Assembly: GCF_902859645.1 (NCBI RefSeq)
Contig: NZ_CADIJR010000023.1
Span: 1-64,000 of the forward strand
From: Achromobacter insuavis
GTDB lineage: Bacteria; Pseudomonadota; Gammaproteobacteria; Burkholderiales; Burkholderiaceae_B
Direction: 5' to 3'
DNA length: 64,000 nucleotides
Part shown: one piece after another, positions 26,311 through 34,919 of the stretch
Position numbering within the stretch: the stretch's first letter is position 1
Layout of the letters: each line of letters starts with the position of its first letter
Made by a program: the position numbers and the translations under genes
The notes under the pieces: model-generated
What the model saw: the letters and a program-made list of their open reading frames with translations, nothing else
Told to the model about the DNA's origin: nothing
The model's database searches: none

Positions 26311-27513
26311 TCAGCCGTCCCGCCCCATGATGCGCGCGGCGGCCTGCGTCGATTGGCCGACGGCCAGCGCTCCGCGTTGCCGCAGACTCTCCTCATAGCG
26401 TTGCAAGGCCTGCTCCAGCGGCAGGCCTTGTCGCGTCTGCGCCAGCAACGCCGCCAGCGATTGCGCATCGGCCAGGGCGGTGTTCGCGCCCAATCCGCCC
26501 GCCGGGCTCATTGCGTGGACGGCATCGCCCAGGAAGGTCAGGCCCGCTTGCGTCCAGCGGGGCAGGGCGGGCGCGCTGTAGACGGTCTTCAGGGCGATGC
26601 CGGCCGGATCGCTGGCGGCCGCCATGGCGGCCAGCGCGGGATGCACCGGGGCGAGCAGCCGCTCGGCGGCGCGCTGCCAGCGACGGCCGGCATCCGCATC
26701 CCGCGGGGCCGCGTCGGCGTCGGGCAGGGGCGAGTCCTCGCCCAGCACCGCGGCGCGTTCGCCGATCACGGCCCAGTACTGGTAGTTGGGGATATCGCTG
26801 AGACGGCTGGCGGGGGCGATCCGCTGCGCAAGCGGCGGCAGCGCCGGCAGCCGCATGGCGTCCAGCACCAGCGCATAGCCGGGTCCGAACACCACGCCCG
26901 CGCCGGCCCGCAGATCCGCGGGCAGCGCATCGCCTGCCAGGCTGCCCAGCGGCGCCACGCCGAAGATCGTGACGGTGCCCGTGTCCTGCGGCGCGGCCTG
27001 CGGCAGATGCTGGCGCCGCAGCGCGGAATGCACGCCGTCGGCGGCCACGACCAGCGTGCCGGGCCGCGCGGGCAGGCCATCCAGGCGCAGCCCCGCCGCG
27101 TCCAGGCCGGCGCAGCCATGGCCGAAATGCACCCGCGGCCCCAGGCCCGACAGCAGGATCTCGCGCAGCGTCTGACGGTGGGCGGAGCGGTCGGGCGGGG
27201 TGTCGGCGCCGTCCAGACGCCAAGTGGCCGAGGCGCGCTGCGGCAGCGGCCGCAGTTGCGCGTCGAACATGCCGCCGGGCTGGTCGTGGGTCGAGCAGCT
27301 GTGTTGGAACAGGGCGTACAGGTCGGGCGGCAGGCAGTGCGCCAGCGCCGCCTGGCCGGTGGCGTCGATGCGCAGGCGGTAGCCCTGCACCCGGCTGTCG
27401 GTGCGCGCGTCGCGCTCGTAGACGTCGACCTCGATGCCGGCGCGCGCCAGCCCCTGCGCCAGGCACAGTCCGCCCAGGCCGGCGCCGATGATGGAAACGT
27501 GGAGATTCTGCAT
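26311..27513 (-). CDS. FAD-dependent monooxygenase
   Basis: A 400-residue PHBH-class flavin hydroxylase. The FAD dinucleotide motif is VSIIGAGLGGLCLAQGLARAGI at the N-terminus, the DG motif is TLVVAADGVHSALRRQ near residue 170, and the second FAD motif is LTFLGDAVHAMSPAGGLGANTALADA near residue 325. All three mark an NAD(P)H-dependent aromatic or polyketide-type hydroxylase, cytoplasmic. It is divergent from an AraC regulator whose gene starts 90 bp away, so it is probably induced by its own substrate through that regulator. It resembles salicylate- or TetX-like members, but the substrate is unknown. Confidence 0.88.
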   Translation of the reverse strand: MQNLHVSIIGAGLGGLCLAQGLARAGIEVDVYERDARTDSRVQGYRLRIDATGQAALAHCLPPDLYALFQHSCSTHDQPGGMFDAQLRPLPQRASATWRLDGADTPPDRSAHRQTLREILLSGLGPRVHFGHGCAGLDAAGLRLDGLPARPGTLVVAADGVHSALRRQHLPQAAPQDTGTVTIFGVAPLGSLAGDALPADLRAGAGVVFGPGYALVLDAMRLPALPPLAQRIAPASRLSDIPNYQYWAVIGERAAVLGEDSPLPDADAAPRDADAGRRWQRAAERLLAPVHPALAAMAAASDPAGIALKTVYSAPALPRWTQAGLTFLGDAVHAMSPAGGLGANTALADAQSLAALLAQTRQGLPLEQALQRYEESLRQRGALAVGQSTQAAARIMGRDG

Positions 27514-27553
27514 AATGTCCTCGAAGCAAGCCGGCGTCGCCGGCACCCCCACA

Positions 27554-27567
27554 GCTTGCGCGCAAGC
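27554..27567. promoter_or_regulatory. 14-bp perfect palindrome, candidate operator
   Basis: GCTTGCGCGCAAGC is a perfect 14-bp palindrome in the middle of the 90-bp gap between the divergent monooxygenase and AraC genes. Placement suggests a regulator site, though AraC proteins usually prefer direct repeats. Confidence 0.35.
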
Positions 27568-27603
27568 GCGTCCGCGCCGGTAATGCCGGCGCGCCAACAA
27601 ATC

Positions 27604-28449
27604 ATGCGAACCCGCCAGACCGCTGCCCCCGCGCCCGACTACAGCGAATTGCTCGACGGCTCGGCCGTGTACGTGTTCCATGGCGCCGACGCGCCGGGCA
27701 GCGAGTTCCGGCTGGGCTCGCGCGAATACGATTGGCACGCCCATGCCCGCGGGCAGTTGTTCGGGGTGGACAGCGGCGCGATGCGGGTGCGCACCGAGGC
27801 GGGCGCATGGCTGTTGCCGCCGCAGCGCGCGGGCTGGATCCCGCCGGGGCTGCGGCACCGGGTCAGCGTGGCGGGCGCCGCCAGCGGCTGGGTCGCGCTG
27901 GTGCATCCGCGGGCCGCCGCGGCGTTGCCGGCGGCGCCCTGCGTGCTGGGGGTGGACGGGGTGTTGCGCGCCATGGTCCTGCGCGCGGCCGATTGGCCGG
28001 ACAAGCTGGCGCTGGATCCGGCGCGCGCGCGCTTCGCGGCGGTGTTGCTGGACGAGATCGAGGCGGCGCCGCGCGAACGCCTGCACCTGCCGTGGCCGCG
28101 CGACCGGCGCCTGGCCCGGCTGGCGCAGGCGTTGGCCGACGACCCGGCCGACAGCCGGCCGCTGGACGTGCTGGCCGCGCACGCCGGCCTGGCGCCGCGC
28201 ACCGCGCAGCGCCTGTTCCGCGACGAGACCGGCCTGGGGTTCGCGCAGTGGCGCCAGCAACTGCGCCTGATCCATGCGCTGGAACGCCTGAGCGCGGGCC
28301 AGCCGGTGGCGCAGGTGGCCGACGCGCTGGGCTACGCCACGCCCGGCAATTTCATCGCCATGTTCAAGCGCGCCTTCGGCATGACGCCGGGGCGCTATCT
28401 GCGCACGCCGCTGGACGAGGGCGACGCGGGCGTCGCGGGCGTCGCCTGA
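27604..28449 (+). CDS. AraC family transcriptional regulator
   Basis: A 281-residue AraC regulator with an N-terminal cupin (about residues 20-120, including DWHAHARGQLFGVDSG and PPQRAGWIPPGLRHRV) and a C-terminal two-HTH domain (RPLDVLAAHAGLAPRTAQRLFRDE and VADALGYATPGNFIAMFKRAFG). This architecture matches the NimR-like group, which usually controls an adjacent divergent gene. Here that is the flavin monooxygenase. ATG 27604 is used; ATG 27583 would add seven residues. Neither has a good ribosome site. Confidence 0.88.
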   Translation: MRTRQTAAPAPDYSELLDGSAVYVFHGADAPGSEFRLGSREYDWHAHARGQLFGVDSGAMRVRTEAGAWLLPPQRAGWIPPGLRHRVSVAGAASGWVALVHPRAAAALPAAPCVLGVDGVLRAMVLRAADWPDKLALDPARARFAAVLLDEIEAAPRERLHLPWPRDRRLARLAQALADDPADSRPLDVLAAHAGLAPRTAQRLFRDETGLGFAQWRQQLRLIHALERLSAGQPVAQVADALGYATPGNFIAMFKRAFGMTPGRYLRTPLDEGDAGVAGVA

Positions 28450-28493
28450 TCCGCGCGCCGGGACGCGCGGCGTCCCGGCGTCTGGCGGCCGCC

Positions 28494-29660
28494 TTACTCC
28501 GCCAGCTTGCGCATCTCGGCGATCAGGTCCGCCTTGCCCTCGAAGCCGATGCCGGGCAGTTCGGGCAGCGTGACGTAGCCGTTGTCGACCCGCACGCCGT
28601 CGGGGAAGCCGCCATAGGGCTGGAACAGGTCCGGATAGGATTCATTGCCGCCCAGGCCCAGGCCGGCGGCGATGTTCAGCGACATCTGGTGGCCGCCGTG
28701 CGGAATGCAGCGGCTGGCCGACCAGCCGTGCTGGCGCAGCATGTCGAGCGTGCGCAGGTATTCCACCAGGCCGTAGCTCAGGGCGCAGTCGAATTGCAGC
28801 CAGTCGCGGTCCGGCCGCATGCCGCCGTAGCGGATCAGGTTGCGCGCGTCCTGCATCGAGAACAGGTTCTCGCCGGTGGCCATCGGCTTGTCGTAGTAGT
28901 TGCGCAGCGTGGCCTGCAGTTCGAAGTCGAGCGGGTCGCCGGCTTCCTCGTACCAGAACAGGTCGTACTGCGACAGCGCCTTGGCGTAGCGGATCGCGGT
29001 GTCCAGGTCGAAGCGGCCGTTGGCGTCCACCGCCAGTTTCTTGCCATCGCCCAGCACGCCCAGGATGGCGTCGATGCGGCGCAGGTCTTCGTCCAGCGAG
29101 GCGCCGCCGATCTTCTTCTTGACCACGGTGTAGCCGCGGTCGACGTAGCCGCGCATCTCGTCCTTAAGCTTGCCCAGGTCCTGGCCCGGATAGTAGTAGC
29201 CGCCCGCCGCATAGACGAACACGCGGCGGTCGGGGCGGCCATTGCCGTAGCGCTCGGCCAGCAGCTGGAACAGCGGCTTGCCGGCGATCTTGGCGACCGC
29301 GTCCCACACCGCCATGTCGATGGTGCCAATGGCGACCGAGCGTTCGCCATGGCCGCCCGGCTTTTCGTTGATGTACATGGCGTCCCAGACCCGGTGCGGA
29401 TCGAGGTTGTCGCCGCTGTCGTCGAGCAGGCTGGCGGGGTCGGCCTCCAGCACGCGCGGGATGAAGCGTTCGCGCATCAGCGTGCCCTGGCCATAGCGGC
29501 CGTTGGAGTTGAAGCCGTAGCCGATCACGCGCCGGCCGTCGCGCACCACGTCGGTCACCACGGCCACCAGGCTCAGCGTCATCTTGCTGAAGTCGATGTA
29601 GGCGTTGCGGATGGGGGAACTGATCGGGACGGTCTTCTCGCGGATTTCGACGATTTTCAT
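28494..29660 (-). CDS. tarD: D(-)-tartrate dehydratase (enolase superfamily)
   Basis: A 388-residue enolase-superfamily acid-sugar dehydratase that converts D-tartrate to oxaloacetate. The N-terminal TVPISSPIRNAYIDFSKMT and GGHGERSVAIGTIDMAVWDA blocks, the KxK catalytic motif in TVVKKKIGGA, the metal-ligand strands LAVDANGRFD and LFWYEEAGDPLD, MATGENLFS, and IPHGGHQMSLNIAAGLGLGG correspond closely to the characterised Bradyrhizobium enzyme as I recall it. Mg-binding Asp/Glu/Glu and the catalytic His are all present. It is divergent from a LysR regulator that probably senses tartrate. Confidence in the specific activity is high for a family-based call. Confidence 0.85.
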   Translation of the reverse strand: MKIVEIREKTVPISSPIRNAYIDFSKMTLSLVAVVTDVVRDGRRVIGYGFNSNGRYGQGTLMRERFIPRVLEADPASLLDDSGDNLDPHRVWDAMYINEKPGGHGERSVAIGTIDMAVWDAVAKIAGKPLFQLLAERYGNGRPDRRVFVYAAGGYYYPGQDLGKLKDEMRGYVDRGYTVVKKKIGGASLDEDLRRIDAILGVLGDGKKLAVDANGRFDLDTAIRYAKALSQYDLFWYEEAGDPLDFELQATLRNYYDKPMATGENLFSMQDARNLIRYGGMRPDRDWLQFDCALSYGLVEYLRTLDMLRQHGWSASRCIPHGGHQMSLNIAAGLGLGGNESYPDLFQPYGGFPDGVRVDNGYVTLPELPGIGFEGKADLIAEMRKLAE

Positions 29661-29747
29661 GGTGTCTCCTGGCCGGGGGCGGGGATGGGAAAACCGTAGA
29701 TTATTGGCTTGATGCGGCATTATGATTCGCTATCAGGCACTACTTTA

Positions 29748-29762
29748 TTAACTTGAAGTTAA
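29748..29762. promoter_or_regulatory. LysR-type operator between tarD and its regulator
   Basis: TTAACTTGAAGTTAA is a perfect 7-1-7 palindrome in the 158-bp divergent gap and the clearest LysR-type box there. Its presence also argues that the regulator starts at GTG 29819, not at the TTG (29753) that lies inside the palindrome. Confidence 0.65.
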
Positions 29763-29818
29763 AGATTCCGGCGCTCGCCTGCCGTCGCCGGCCTCGTCCG
29801 CATGAGGCGTTTCCCGCC

Positions 29819-30709
29819 GTGAACCACGATCTGGCATCTTCCCTGGAGTTCTTCGTGCTGCTGGCGCGCCACCGCAACCTGTCGACGGTGGCGCGCCTGC
29901 TCGACCTGACGCCGCCGGCGGCCACCAAGCGCCTGGCGCAGCTGGAGGCGCGGCTGGGCGTGCGGCTGGTGAACCGCACCACCCGCAGCATCAGCCTCAC
30001 GCCCGAAGGCGAAACCTACCTGCACTACGCCACGCGCATCCTGGCCGACGTGCGCGAAATGGAAGAGGTGGTGTCGTCCAGCGGTTCGGTGCCCAAGGGC
30101 CTGCTGCGCATCAACGCGACGCTCGGCTTCGGCCGCACCGCGATCGCGCCCATCGTGTCCGAGTTCGCCGCGCAGCATCCGCAGGTCGAGGTGCAGCTGG
30201 ACGTCACCGACCGGCCCATCGACCTGGTGGAAAGCGGCGTGGACCTGGGCATCCGCTTCGGCGCCTTGCCCGATCAGCGCCTGGTCGCCCGGCGCGTGCT
30301 GTCGAACCGGCGCTTCCTGTGCGCGGCGCCGCGCTACCTGGCGCGGCACGGCACGCCCGCCAGCCTGCGCGATCTGGCCAGCCACCAATGCATCATCCAC
30401 CGGCAGAACGAGGACGCCTATGGCGTCTGGCGCTTCACCCGCGACGGCCGCGCCGAGACCGTGAAGGTGCATGGCGCGCTCTCCAGCAACGATGGCGACA
30501 TCGTGCTGAACTGGGCGCTCGATGGCCACGGCATCCTGGTGCGTTCGGAGTGGGACCTGGCCAAGTACCTGGAGAGCGGGCGGCTGCGGGTGGTGCTGCC
30601 CGAGTTCATCCTGCCCTCGGCCGACCTGTTCGTGTACTACCCCAGCAAGCGCGACCTGTCGGCGCGCACGCGGGCGTTCATTGATTTCCTGATGGCGCGC
30701 TTCGCGTAG
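29819..30709 (+). CDS. LysR family regulator, DmlR/TtdR-like
   Basis: A 296-residue LysR-type regulator with the helix-turn-helix in STVARLLDLTPPAATKRLAQLEARLG and the LVNRTTRSISLTPEG wing. The effector domain (about 90-295) includes DRPIDLVESGVDLGIRFGALPD and NWALDGHGILVRSEWDL, typical of the DmlR/TtdR subgroup that responds to malate or tartrate. It is divergent from tarD with a palindromic operator between them. GTG 29819 is taken as the start. Activation of tarD by D-tartrate is the natural inference. Confidence 0.9.
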   Translation: MNHDLASSLEFFVLLARHRNLSTVARLLDLTPPAATKRLAQLEARLGVRLVNRTTRSISLTPEGETYLHYATRILADVREMEEVVSSSGSVPKGLLRINATLGFGRTAIAPIVSEFAAQHPQVEVQLDVTDRPIDLVESGVDLGIRFGALPDQRLVARRVLSNRRFLCAAPRYLARHGTPASLRDLASHQCIIHRQNEDAYGVWRFTRDGRAETVKVHGALSSNDGDIVLNWALDGHGILVRSEWDLAKYLESGRLRVVLPEFILPSADLFVYYPSKRDLSARTRAFIDFLMARFA

Positions 30710-30712
30710 GCC

Positions 30713-31165
30713 CTAGCGGAATCGATAGGCCAGCACTTCGTCGCCGGCTGCGTCGATCTCGCCGGTGGGCGTCCACCCCAGCCGCCGGTAGAAGCCGTGC
30801 GAGCGCACGCCCGGATCGGCCGCGCAGCTCAGGAACAGGCGTTCGTGGCCCAGCCCGCGCAGCGTCTGCATGACCTGGTCGAGCAATGCGCGGCCGATGC
30901 CGCGGCCCTCGCAGGCCGGCAGCAGGGCCAGCACCAGGATCTCGCCGCTGTCGCGATCGCCGAAGCAGTAGCCGGCCAGCGCGCCGTCCGCCAGTGCCAC
31001 CACGCCGGGCAGCGAGCCGTCGCGGATGCCGTCGCGCCAGCTTTCAGGCGTGATGCCGAGCGCGCGCAGGTCTTCGGCCGAGAAGGCGTTCTCGCGGGTG
31101 CGGCCGCGCAGGTCGATGCAGGCGGCGGCGTCGTCGGGATGGGCTGGGCGGTAGTGCAGGTTCAT
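30713..31165 (-). CDS. GNAT family N-acetyltransferase
   Basis: A 150-residue GNAT protein. The acetyl-CoA binding loop is LLPACEGRGIGRALLDQVM and the C-terminal strand is GFYRRLGWTPTGEID. It resembles general GCN5-related acetyltransferases with an N-terminal YRPAHPDDAAACIDLRGRTRENAF segment seen in a proteobacterial subgroup of unknown substrate. Its stop lies 3 bp from the convergent LysR stop. It may be the last gene of a minus-strand group with the DOPA dioxygenase and SUI1 genes, 76 bp upstream. Confidence 0.87.
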   Translation of the reverse strand: MNLHYRPAHPDDAAACIDLRGRTRENAFSAEDLRALGITPESWRDGIRDGSLPGVVALADGALAGYCFGDRDSGEILVLALLPACEGRGIGRALLDQVMQTLRGLGHERLFLSCAADPGVRSHGFYRRLGWTPTGEIDAAGDEVLAYRFR

Positions 31166-31241
31166 GTCGGGCGTCGTCAGGCGGAAGGGGGCGCGTCCGG
31201 CGGGTCGCGGATGCGCGCCGAGCACGGCAAGCGCGCGGGGA

Positions 31242-31592
31242 TCAGCCGCCGAGCGCGGCCAGGTTCAGCGTGTGGCTGTGGCCGATCCACACCGCGCAGT
31301 CGCGGTGGTCGCGCAGCGATTCGCCGGTGTTGGGATGCAGGAACACATCCAGCGCGCCATGGTTGAGCGCCAGCCAGGTGAGCACGCGCGGCAGCGTGGC
31401 CGGCGCGAAGGCGAGCTGGTAGCTCCATTGCGGATGCGGGCCGACCGGGCGCTCGTGGAAGCGGCCCATCTGGATGCTGTCGCCGAACGCGGCGATGGCC
31501 TGTTCGCGCAGCGCCCAGGCCGCGTCGCGGCTGTCGGCATTGAAATAGACGTGGGCGTGCCAGCTGTCGACGATGGCGGGGTCCAGGATCAT
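31242..31592 (-). CDS. DOPA 4,5-dioxygenase family protein
   Basis: A 116-residue single-domain protein of the DOPA 4,5-extradiol dioxygenase family. Conserved His residues appear in DSWHAHVYFNADSRD, MGRFHERPVGPHPQWSYQL and VFLHPNTGESLRDHRD, the family signature thought to hold non-haem iron. Bacterial members are widespread and mostly uncharacterised; the fungal and plant relatives open the ring of L-DOPA. It starts 5 bp after the SUI1-like stop codon, indicating one operon. The ring-cleaving role is a family-based guess. Confidence 0.88.
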   Translation of the reverse strand: MILDPAIVDSWHAHVYFNADSRDAAWALREQAIAAFGDSIQMGRFHERPVGPHPQWSYQLAFAPATLPRVLTWLALNHGALDVFLHPNTGESLRDHRDCAVWIGHSHTLNLAALGG

Positions 31593-31597
31593 GAGGG

Positions 31598-31957
31598 TCA
31601 ACCTCCGGCGCGCTTGGCGCGATGGCCGAGTTTGTCGAGCGCGGCCAGGATGCGGTCGCAATGGTCGCCCTGCACCTCGATGACGCCGTCCTTGACGGTG
31701 CCGCCCGAGCCGCAGGCGGTGCGCAGTTGCTTGCCCAGCGCGGCCAGGGCGTCGTCGTCCAGCGGCAGGCCCTTGACCACGGTTACGGCCTTGCCGCCGC
31801 GGCCCTTGGTTTCGCGCGAAACGCGCACGCCGCCGGGGGCCGGCACGGGCCGGGCCGCCGCCTTGCACTGGCAATCGGCGAGCGGGCGGCGGCATTGCGG
31901 GCACATCCGGCCGCCGTCGGTGGAATAGACGAGTCCGCCTGGGGAGCTGCTTTTCAT
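31598..31957 (-). CDS. yciH: SUI1-family translation factor (YciH)
   Basis: A 119-residue protein homologous to eukaryotic eIF1/SUI1. The N-terminus has four cysteines in MCPQCRRPLADCQC, a small zinc-ribbon-like element found in bacterial YciH. The SUI1 fold follows with VSRETKGRGGKAVTVVKGLPL, GKQLRTACGSGGTVKDGVIEVQGDH and a Lys-rich end. In E. coli YciH influences start-site selection under stress. It leads the minus-strand operon with the DOPA dioxygenase-like gene. Confidence 0.92.
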   Translation of the reverse strand: MKSSSPGGLVYSTDGGRMCPQCRRPLADCQCKAAARPVPAPGGVRVSRETKGRGGKAVTVVKGLPLDDDALAALGKQLRTACGSGGTVKDGVIEVQGDHCDRILAALDKLGHRAKRAGG

Positions 31958-32031
31958 GGGTGATGCGTGAGATTGCGGTTCAGGCAGCCATTATGCCGGA
32001 GCCGCCGCCGCGGGCCCGGCGCGGGCGGCGC

Positions 32032-32934
32032 TCATTCGTCGAAGCCGCGCGGCCCCAGCGACTCGACCAGGTAATCGATGAACGACTTGATGCGCGAGGA
32101 GATCGCGGTGTTGCGGTAATAGACCGCGTTGACCGGCTGGCGCACGTCCAGCGTCTGGCGCGGAAACAGCTGGCGCAGCGCGCCGGACTGGCGGTCGGCG
32201 CGCGTCATGAAGTCCGACAGGCAGACGATGCCGGCGTCGTTCAGCGCCAGTTGCCGCAGCGTCTCGCCGCTGAACGAGCGGATCGCCGGCTGGATGTGCA
32301 GCGGCTGGCCGTCGGCATCCTCCAGCGGCCACTCGTTGAGCGATTCCAGTTGCGAGAAGCCCAGCAGGCTGTGGTCCGCCAGGTCGGCCACGCGCTTGGG
32401 CGTGCCGTGCGCCGCCAGGTAGCCGGGGCTGGCCAGCACCCGCACGCGGCTGCGGCCGATCGGCACGGCATGCAGCGACGAATCCTTCAGGCTGCCGATG
32501 CGCAGCGCCAGGTCGGTGCGGCGTTCCAGCAGGTCGATGTTGCCCTCGTTGCTGTTCAGTTCCAGCTCGACCTTGGGATAGCGCTTGCGGTAGCCAGGCA
32601 CCAGCGGCACGATCACGTGCAGCATGAAGGGCGAGGCGGCGTCGACCCGCAGCCGCCCGGCCGGCTGGTTGCGGCGCGCGTGCATCTGCTCCTCGGTCTC
32701 TTCGACCGCGGCGATGATCTTGCGGGCCTGCTCCAGGTAGGCGCGGCCTTCCTCGGTCAGTTCCAGCCGCCGGGTGGTGCGGCGCATCAGCGTGGTCTGC
32801 AGCTTTTCCTCCAGCCGCGTCATGGTGCGGCTGGTGGCGGAAATGGTCTGCTGCAGCGCATCGGCGGCGGCGGTGATCGAGCCGCTGTCGACGATGGCGA
32901 TAAAGACCTGCATTTCGTCGAGTGTCGTTTTCAT
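32032..32934 (-). CDS. LysR family regulator, YafC-like
   Basis: A 300-residue LysR-type regulator: helix-turn-helix at residues 1-65 ([35 protein letters not shown]) and a full effector domain. It is divergent from dkgB with 101 bp between starts, the same arrangement as yafC-dkgB in E. coli, where yafC also encodes a LysR protein. An inverted repeat TTTGA-N7-TCAAA lies just beyond its start codon. It likely controls the 2,5-diketogluconate reductase gene. Confidence 0.92.
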   Translation of the reverse strand: MKTTLDEMQVFIAIVDSGSITAAADALQQTISATSRTMTRLEEKLQTTLMRRTTRRLELTEEGRAYLEQARKIIAAVEETEEQMHARRNQPAGRLRVDAASPFMLHVIVPLVPGYRKRYPKVELELNSNEGNIDLLERRTDLALRIGSLKDSSLHAVPIGRSRVRVLASPGYLAAHGTPKRVADLADHSLLGFSQLESLNEWPLEDADGQPLHIQPAIRSFSGETLRQLALNDAGIVCLSDFMTRADRQSGALRQLFPRQTLDVRQPVNAVYYRNTAISSRIKSFIDYLVESLGPRGFDE

Positions 32935-32935
32935 A

Positions 32936-32952
32936 TTTGACGTTATATCAAA
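32936..32952. promoter_or_regulatory. inverted repeat TTTGA-N7-TCAAA, likely LysR box
   Basis: TTTGACGTTATATCAAA has perfect 5-bp arms and AT-rich centre, placed directly at the start of the YafC-like gene in the divergent gap with dkgB. This fits an autorepressing LysR-type site. Confidence 0.5.
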
Positions 32953-33035
32953 AGTCTTTCGCCGATACAGGGCTTATTCCGCAAGGATCGTGCGGGCACA
33001 CTGGGTGCATTCCAACACCTACCCAGGAGTTTTAC

Positions 33036-33839
33036 ATGAGCATCCCGTCTTTTGGCGTCGGCACTTTCCGCCTGCAGGGCCAGGTCGTCATCGATTCCGT
33101 GCGCAACGCGCTGGACGTCGGCTACCGCGCCGTCGATACCGCCCAGATCTATGAGAACGAGGCCGAGGTCGGCCAGGCTGTCGAGGCCAGCGGCATCGCC
33201 CGCGCCGACCTGTTCCTGACCACCAAGATCTGGGTGCCGAACTATGGCCGCGCCAAGCTCGTGCCCAGCCTGAAGGACAGCCTGGCCAAGCTGCGCACCG
33301 ACTACGTCGACCTGACCCTGATCCACTGGCCCGCGCCCGGCAACGGCGTCGCCATCGCCGAGATGATGGCCGGCCTGATGGATGCCCGCGAGCAGGGCCT
33401 GACGCGCCAGATCGGCATCTCCAACTTCCCCATTGCCGAGACCCGCGAGGCCATCGCCGCCGTCGGCAAGGACGCCATCGCCACCAACCAGATCGAGCTC
33501 AGCCCCTACCTGCAGAATGCGGCGCTGGTGGACTTCCTGAACCAGCAGGGCATCCCCGTCACGTCGTACATGACGCTGGCCTACGGCAAGGTGCTGAAGG
33601 ATCCGGTGATCGGCCAGATCGCGCAGCGCCACAACGCCACGCCGGCGCAGGTCGCTCTGGCCTGGGCGCTGCAACGCGGCTTCGCCGTGATCCCGTCGTC
33701 GACCAGGCGCGAGAACCTGGCGAGCAACCTGCTGGCCCGCGACCTGCGCCTGACCGACGCCGACATGGCGCAGATCGCCGCGCTGGAACGCAACGGCCGC
33801 GAAGTCAGCCCGGAAGGCCTGGCCGCCGCCTGGGACTGA
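33036..33839 (+). CDS. dkgB: 2,5-diketo-D-gluconic acid reductase B (aldo-keto reductase)
   Basis: A 267-residue AKR of the DkgB group, the same length as the E. coli enzyme. The catalytic tetrad is present: Asp and Tyr in [12 protein letters not shown], Lys in [11 protein letters not shown] and His in [10 protein letters not shown]. The NADPH site [14 protein letters not shown] is near the C-terminus. It ends [10 protein letters not shown], matching E. coli SPEGLAPEWD. The enzyme reduces 2,5-diketogluconate and related carbonyls such as methylglyoxal. AGGAG precedes ATG 33036. Divergent YafC-like regulator upstream; an SDR gene follows 52 bp later. Confidence 0.93.
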   Translation: MSIPSFGVGTFRLQGQVVIDSVRNALDVGYRAVDTAQIYENEAEVGQAVEASGIARADLFLTTKIWVPNYGRAKLVPSLKDSLAKLRTDYVDLTLIHWPAPGNGVAIAEMMAGLMDAREQGLTRQIGISNFPIAETREAIAAVGKDAIATNQIELSPYLQNAALVDFLNQQGIPVTSYMTLAYGKVLKDPVIGQIAQRHNATPAQVALAWALQRGFAVIPSSTRRENLASNLLARDLRLTDADMAQIAALERNGREVSPEGLAAAWD

Positions 33840-33891
33840 GGCACGCCATCGGCGCCGCGCGCGCCAACCAGATTTCACAAGGAGCCATTCC

Positions 33892-34782
33892 ATGAAGCTA
33901 TTCATCACCGGCGCCAGCGGGTTCATCGGCGGCGCCGTCGCCGCCTCGATGGCCAGGGCCGGCCACCAGGTCCGCGGCCTGATCCGCAATCCCGACCGCG
34001 CCGCCGAACTGCGCGGCTTCGGCATCGAACCGGTGCTGGGCACGCTGGATGACGCGGCGCAGCTGGCGGCCGAGGCGCGCGCCGCCGACGCGGTCATCAA
34101 CGCCGCCGACAGCGACCATCGCGGCGCCGTCGAGGCCCTGCTGGGCGCGCTGGCGGGCAGCGGCAAGGCGTTCATCCATACCAGCGGCAGCAGCCTGGTC
34201 GCCGACGACGCGCTGGGCGAGCCGTCCGACGCGGTGTTCGACGAAACCACGCCGGTGGCGCCGGTGCCGGGCAAGGTGGCGCGCATCGCCATCAATGACC
34301 TGATCCACGCCAGCGCGCCGGGCGTGCGCAGCGTGGTGCTGTGCCACACCCTGATCTACGGTTCGACCGAGGGGCCGCGCGCCGCAAGCGTGCAGATCCC
34401 GCCGCTGGTGGCGCAGGCCCGCGAAAGCGGCATCGCGCGCCACGTCGGCCGGGGCCTGAACCGCTGGTCCAACGTGCACATCGCCGATGTCGCGGCGCTG
34501 TATCACCTGGCGCTGGAGAAGGCGCCGGCCGGCAGCTTCTATTTCGTCGAGAACGGCGAGACCGCCTTCGTCGACCTGGTCGGCGCCATCGGCCAGGCCC
34601 TGGGGCTGGGACCGGCCCAGGCCTGGGATCCGGCGCAGGCGGTGGCTTATTGGGGCAAGGACCTGGGCGCCTACGCGCTCGGCTCCAACAGCCGGGTGCG
34701 GGCGGGCAAGGCGCGCCGCGAACTGGGCTGGGCGCCGCGGCACGATGACGTGCTGGGCTGGGTGCGCCAGGCCATCGCCTGA
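33892..34782 (+). CDS. NAD(P)-dependent epimerase/dehydratase-type SDR
   Basis: A 296-residue extended or atypical short-chain dehydrogenase. The nucleotide motif is KLFITGASGFIGGAVAASMARAG. The usual YxxxK pair is replaced: the relevant region reads LCHTLIYGSTEGPRAA, so it belongs to the atypical NmrA/epimerase-like group. RHVGRGLNRWSNVHIADVAALYHLAL is the conserved C-terminal block of this subgroup. AAGGAG precedes the ATG. It follows dkgB closely and is probably co-expressed. Reaction unknown; related proteins reduce aldehydes or bind NAD(P) as sensors. Confidence 0.87.
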   Translation: MKLFITGASGFIGGAVAASMARAGHQVRGLIRNPDRAAELRGFGIEPVLGTLDDAAQLAAEARAADAVINAADSDHRGAVEALLGALAGSGKAFIHTSGSSLVADDALGEPSDAVFDETTPVAPVPGKVARIAINDLIHASAPGVRSVVLCHTLIYGSTEGPRAASVQIPPLVAQARESGIARHVGRGLNRWSNVHIADVAALYHLALEKAPAGSFYFVENGETAFVDLVGAIGQALGLGPAQAWDPAQAVAYWGKDLGAYALGSNSRVRAGKARRELGWAPRHDDVLGWVRQAIA

Positions 34783-34919
34783 CGCGGGACGGCGCGGCGC
34801 CGGGTCGGGGCCGCGCCGGCGTCCACGGGGTGGGCCAACGGCGGGGCGCCGTCAGCAAAACGCCAACAGAGTTGCGGTAAGGTAACCGTTCCCTTCAGAG
34901 ATTCCGCACGGAGCAGAAC

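Noticed and set aside
26242-27603. Plus-strand frame fused in front of the AraC gene
   Set aside because: It is antisense to the flavin monooxygenase and has no plausible protein features.
29753-29818. TTG start for the tarD regulator
   Set aside because: It lies within the palindromic operator 29748-29762; GTG 29819 gives the usual LysR N-terminus.
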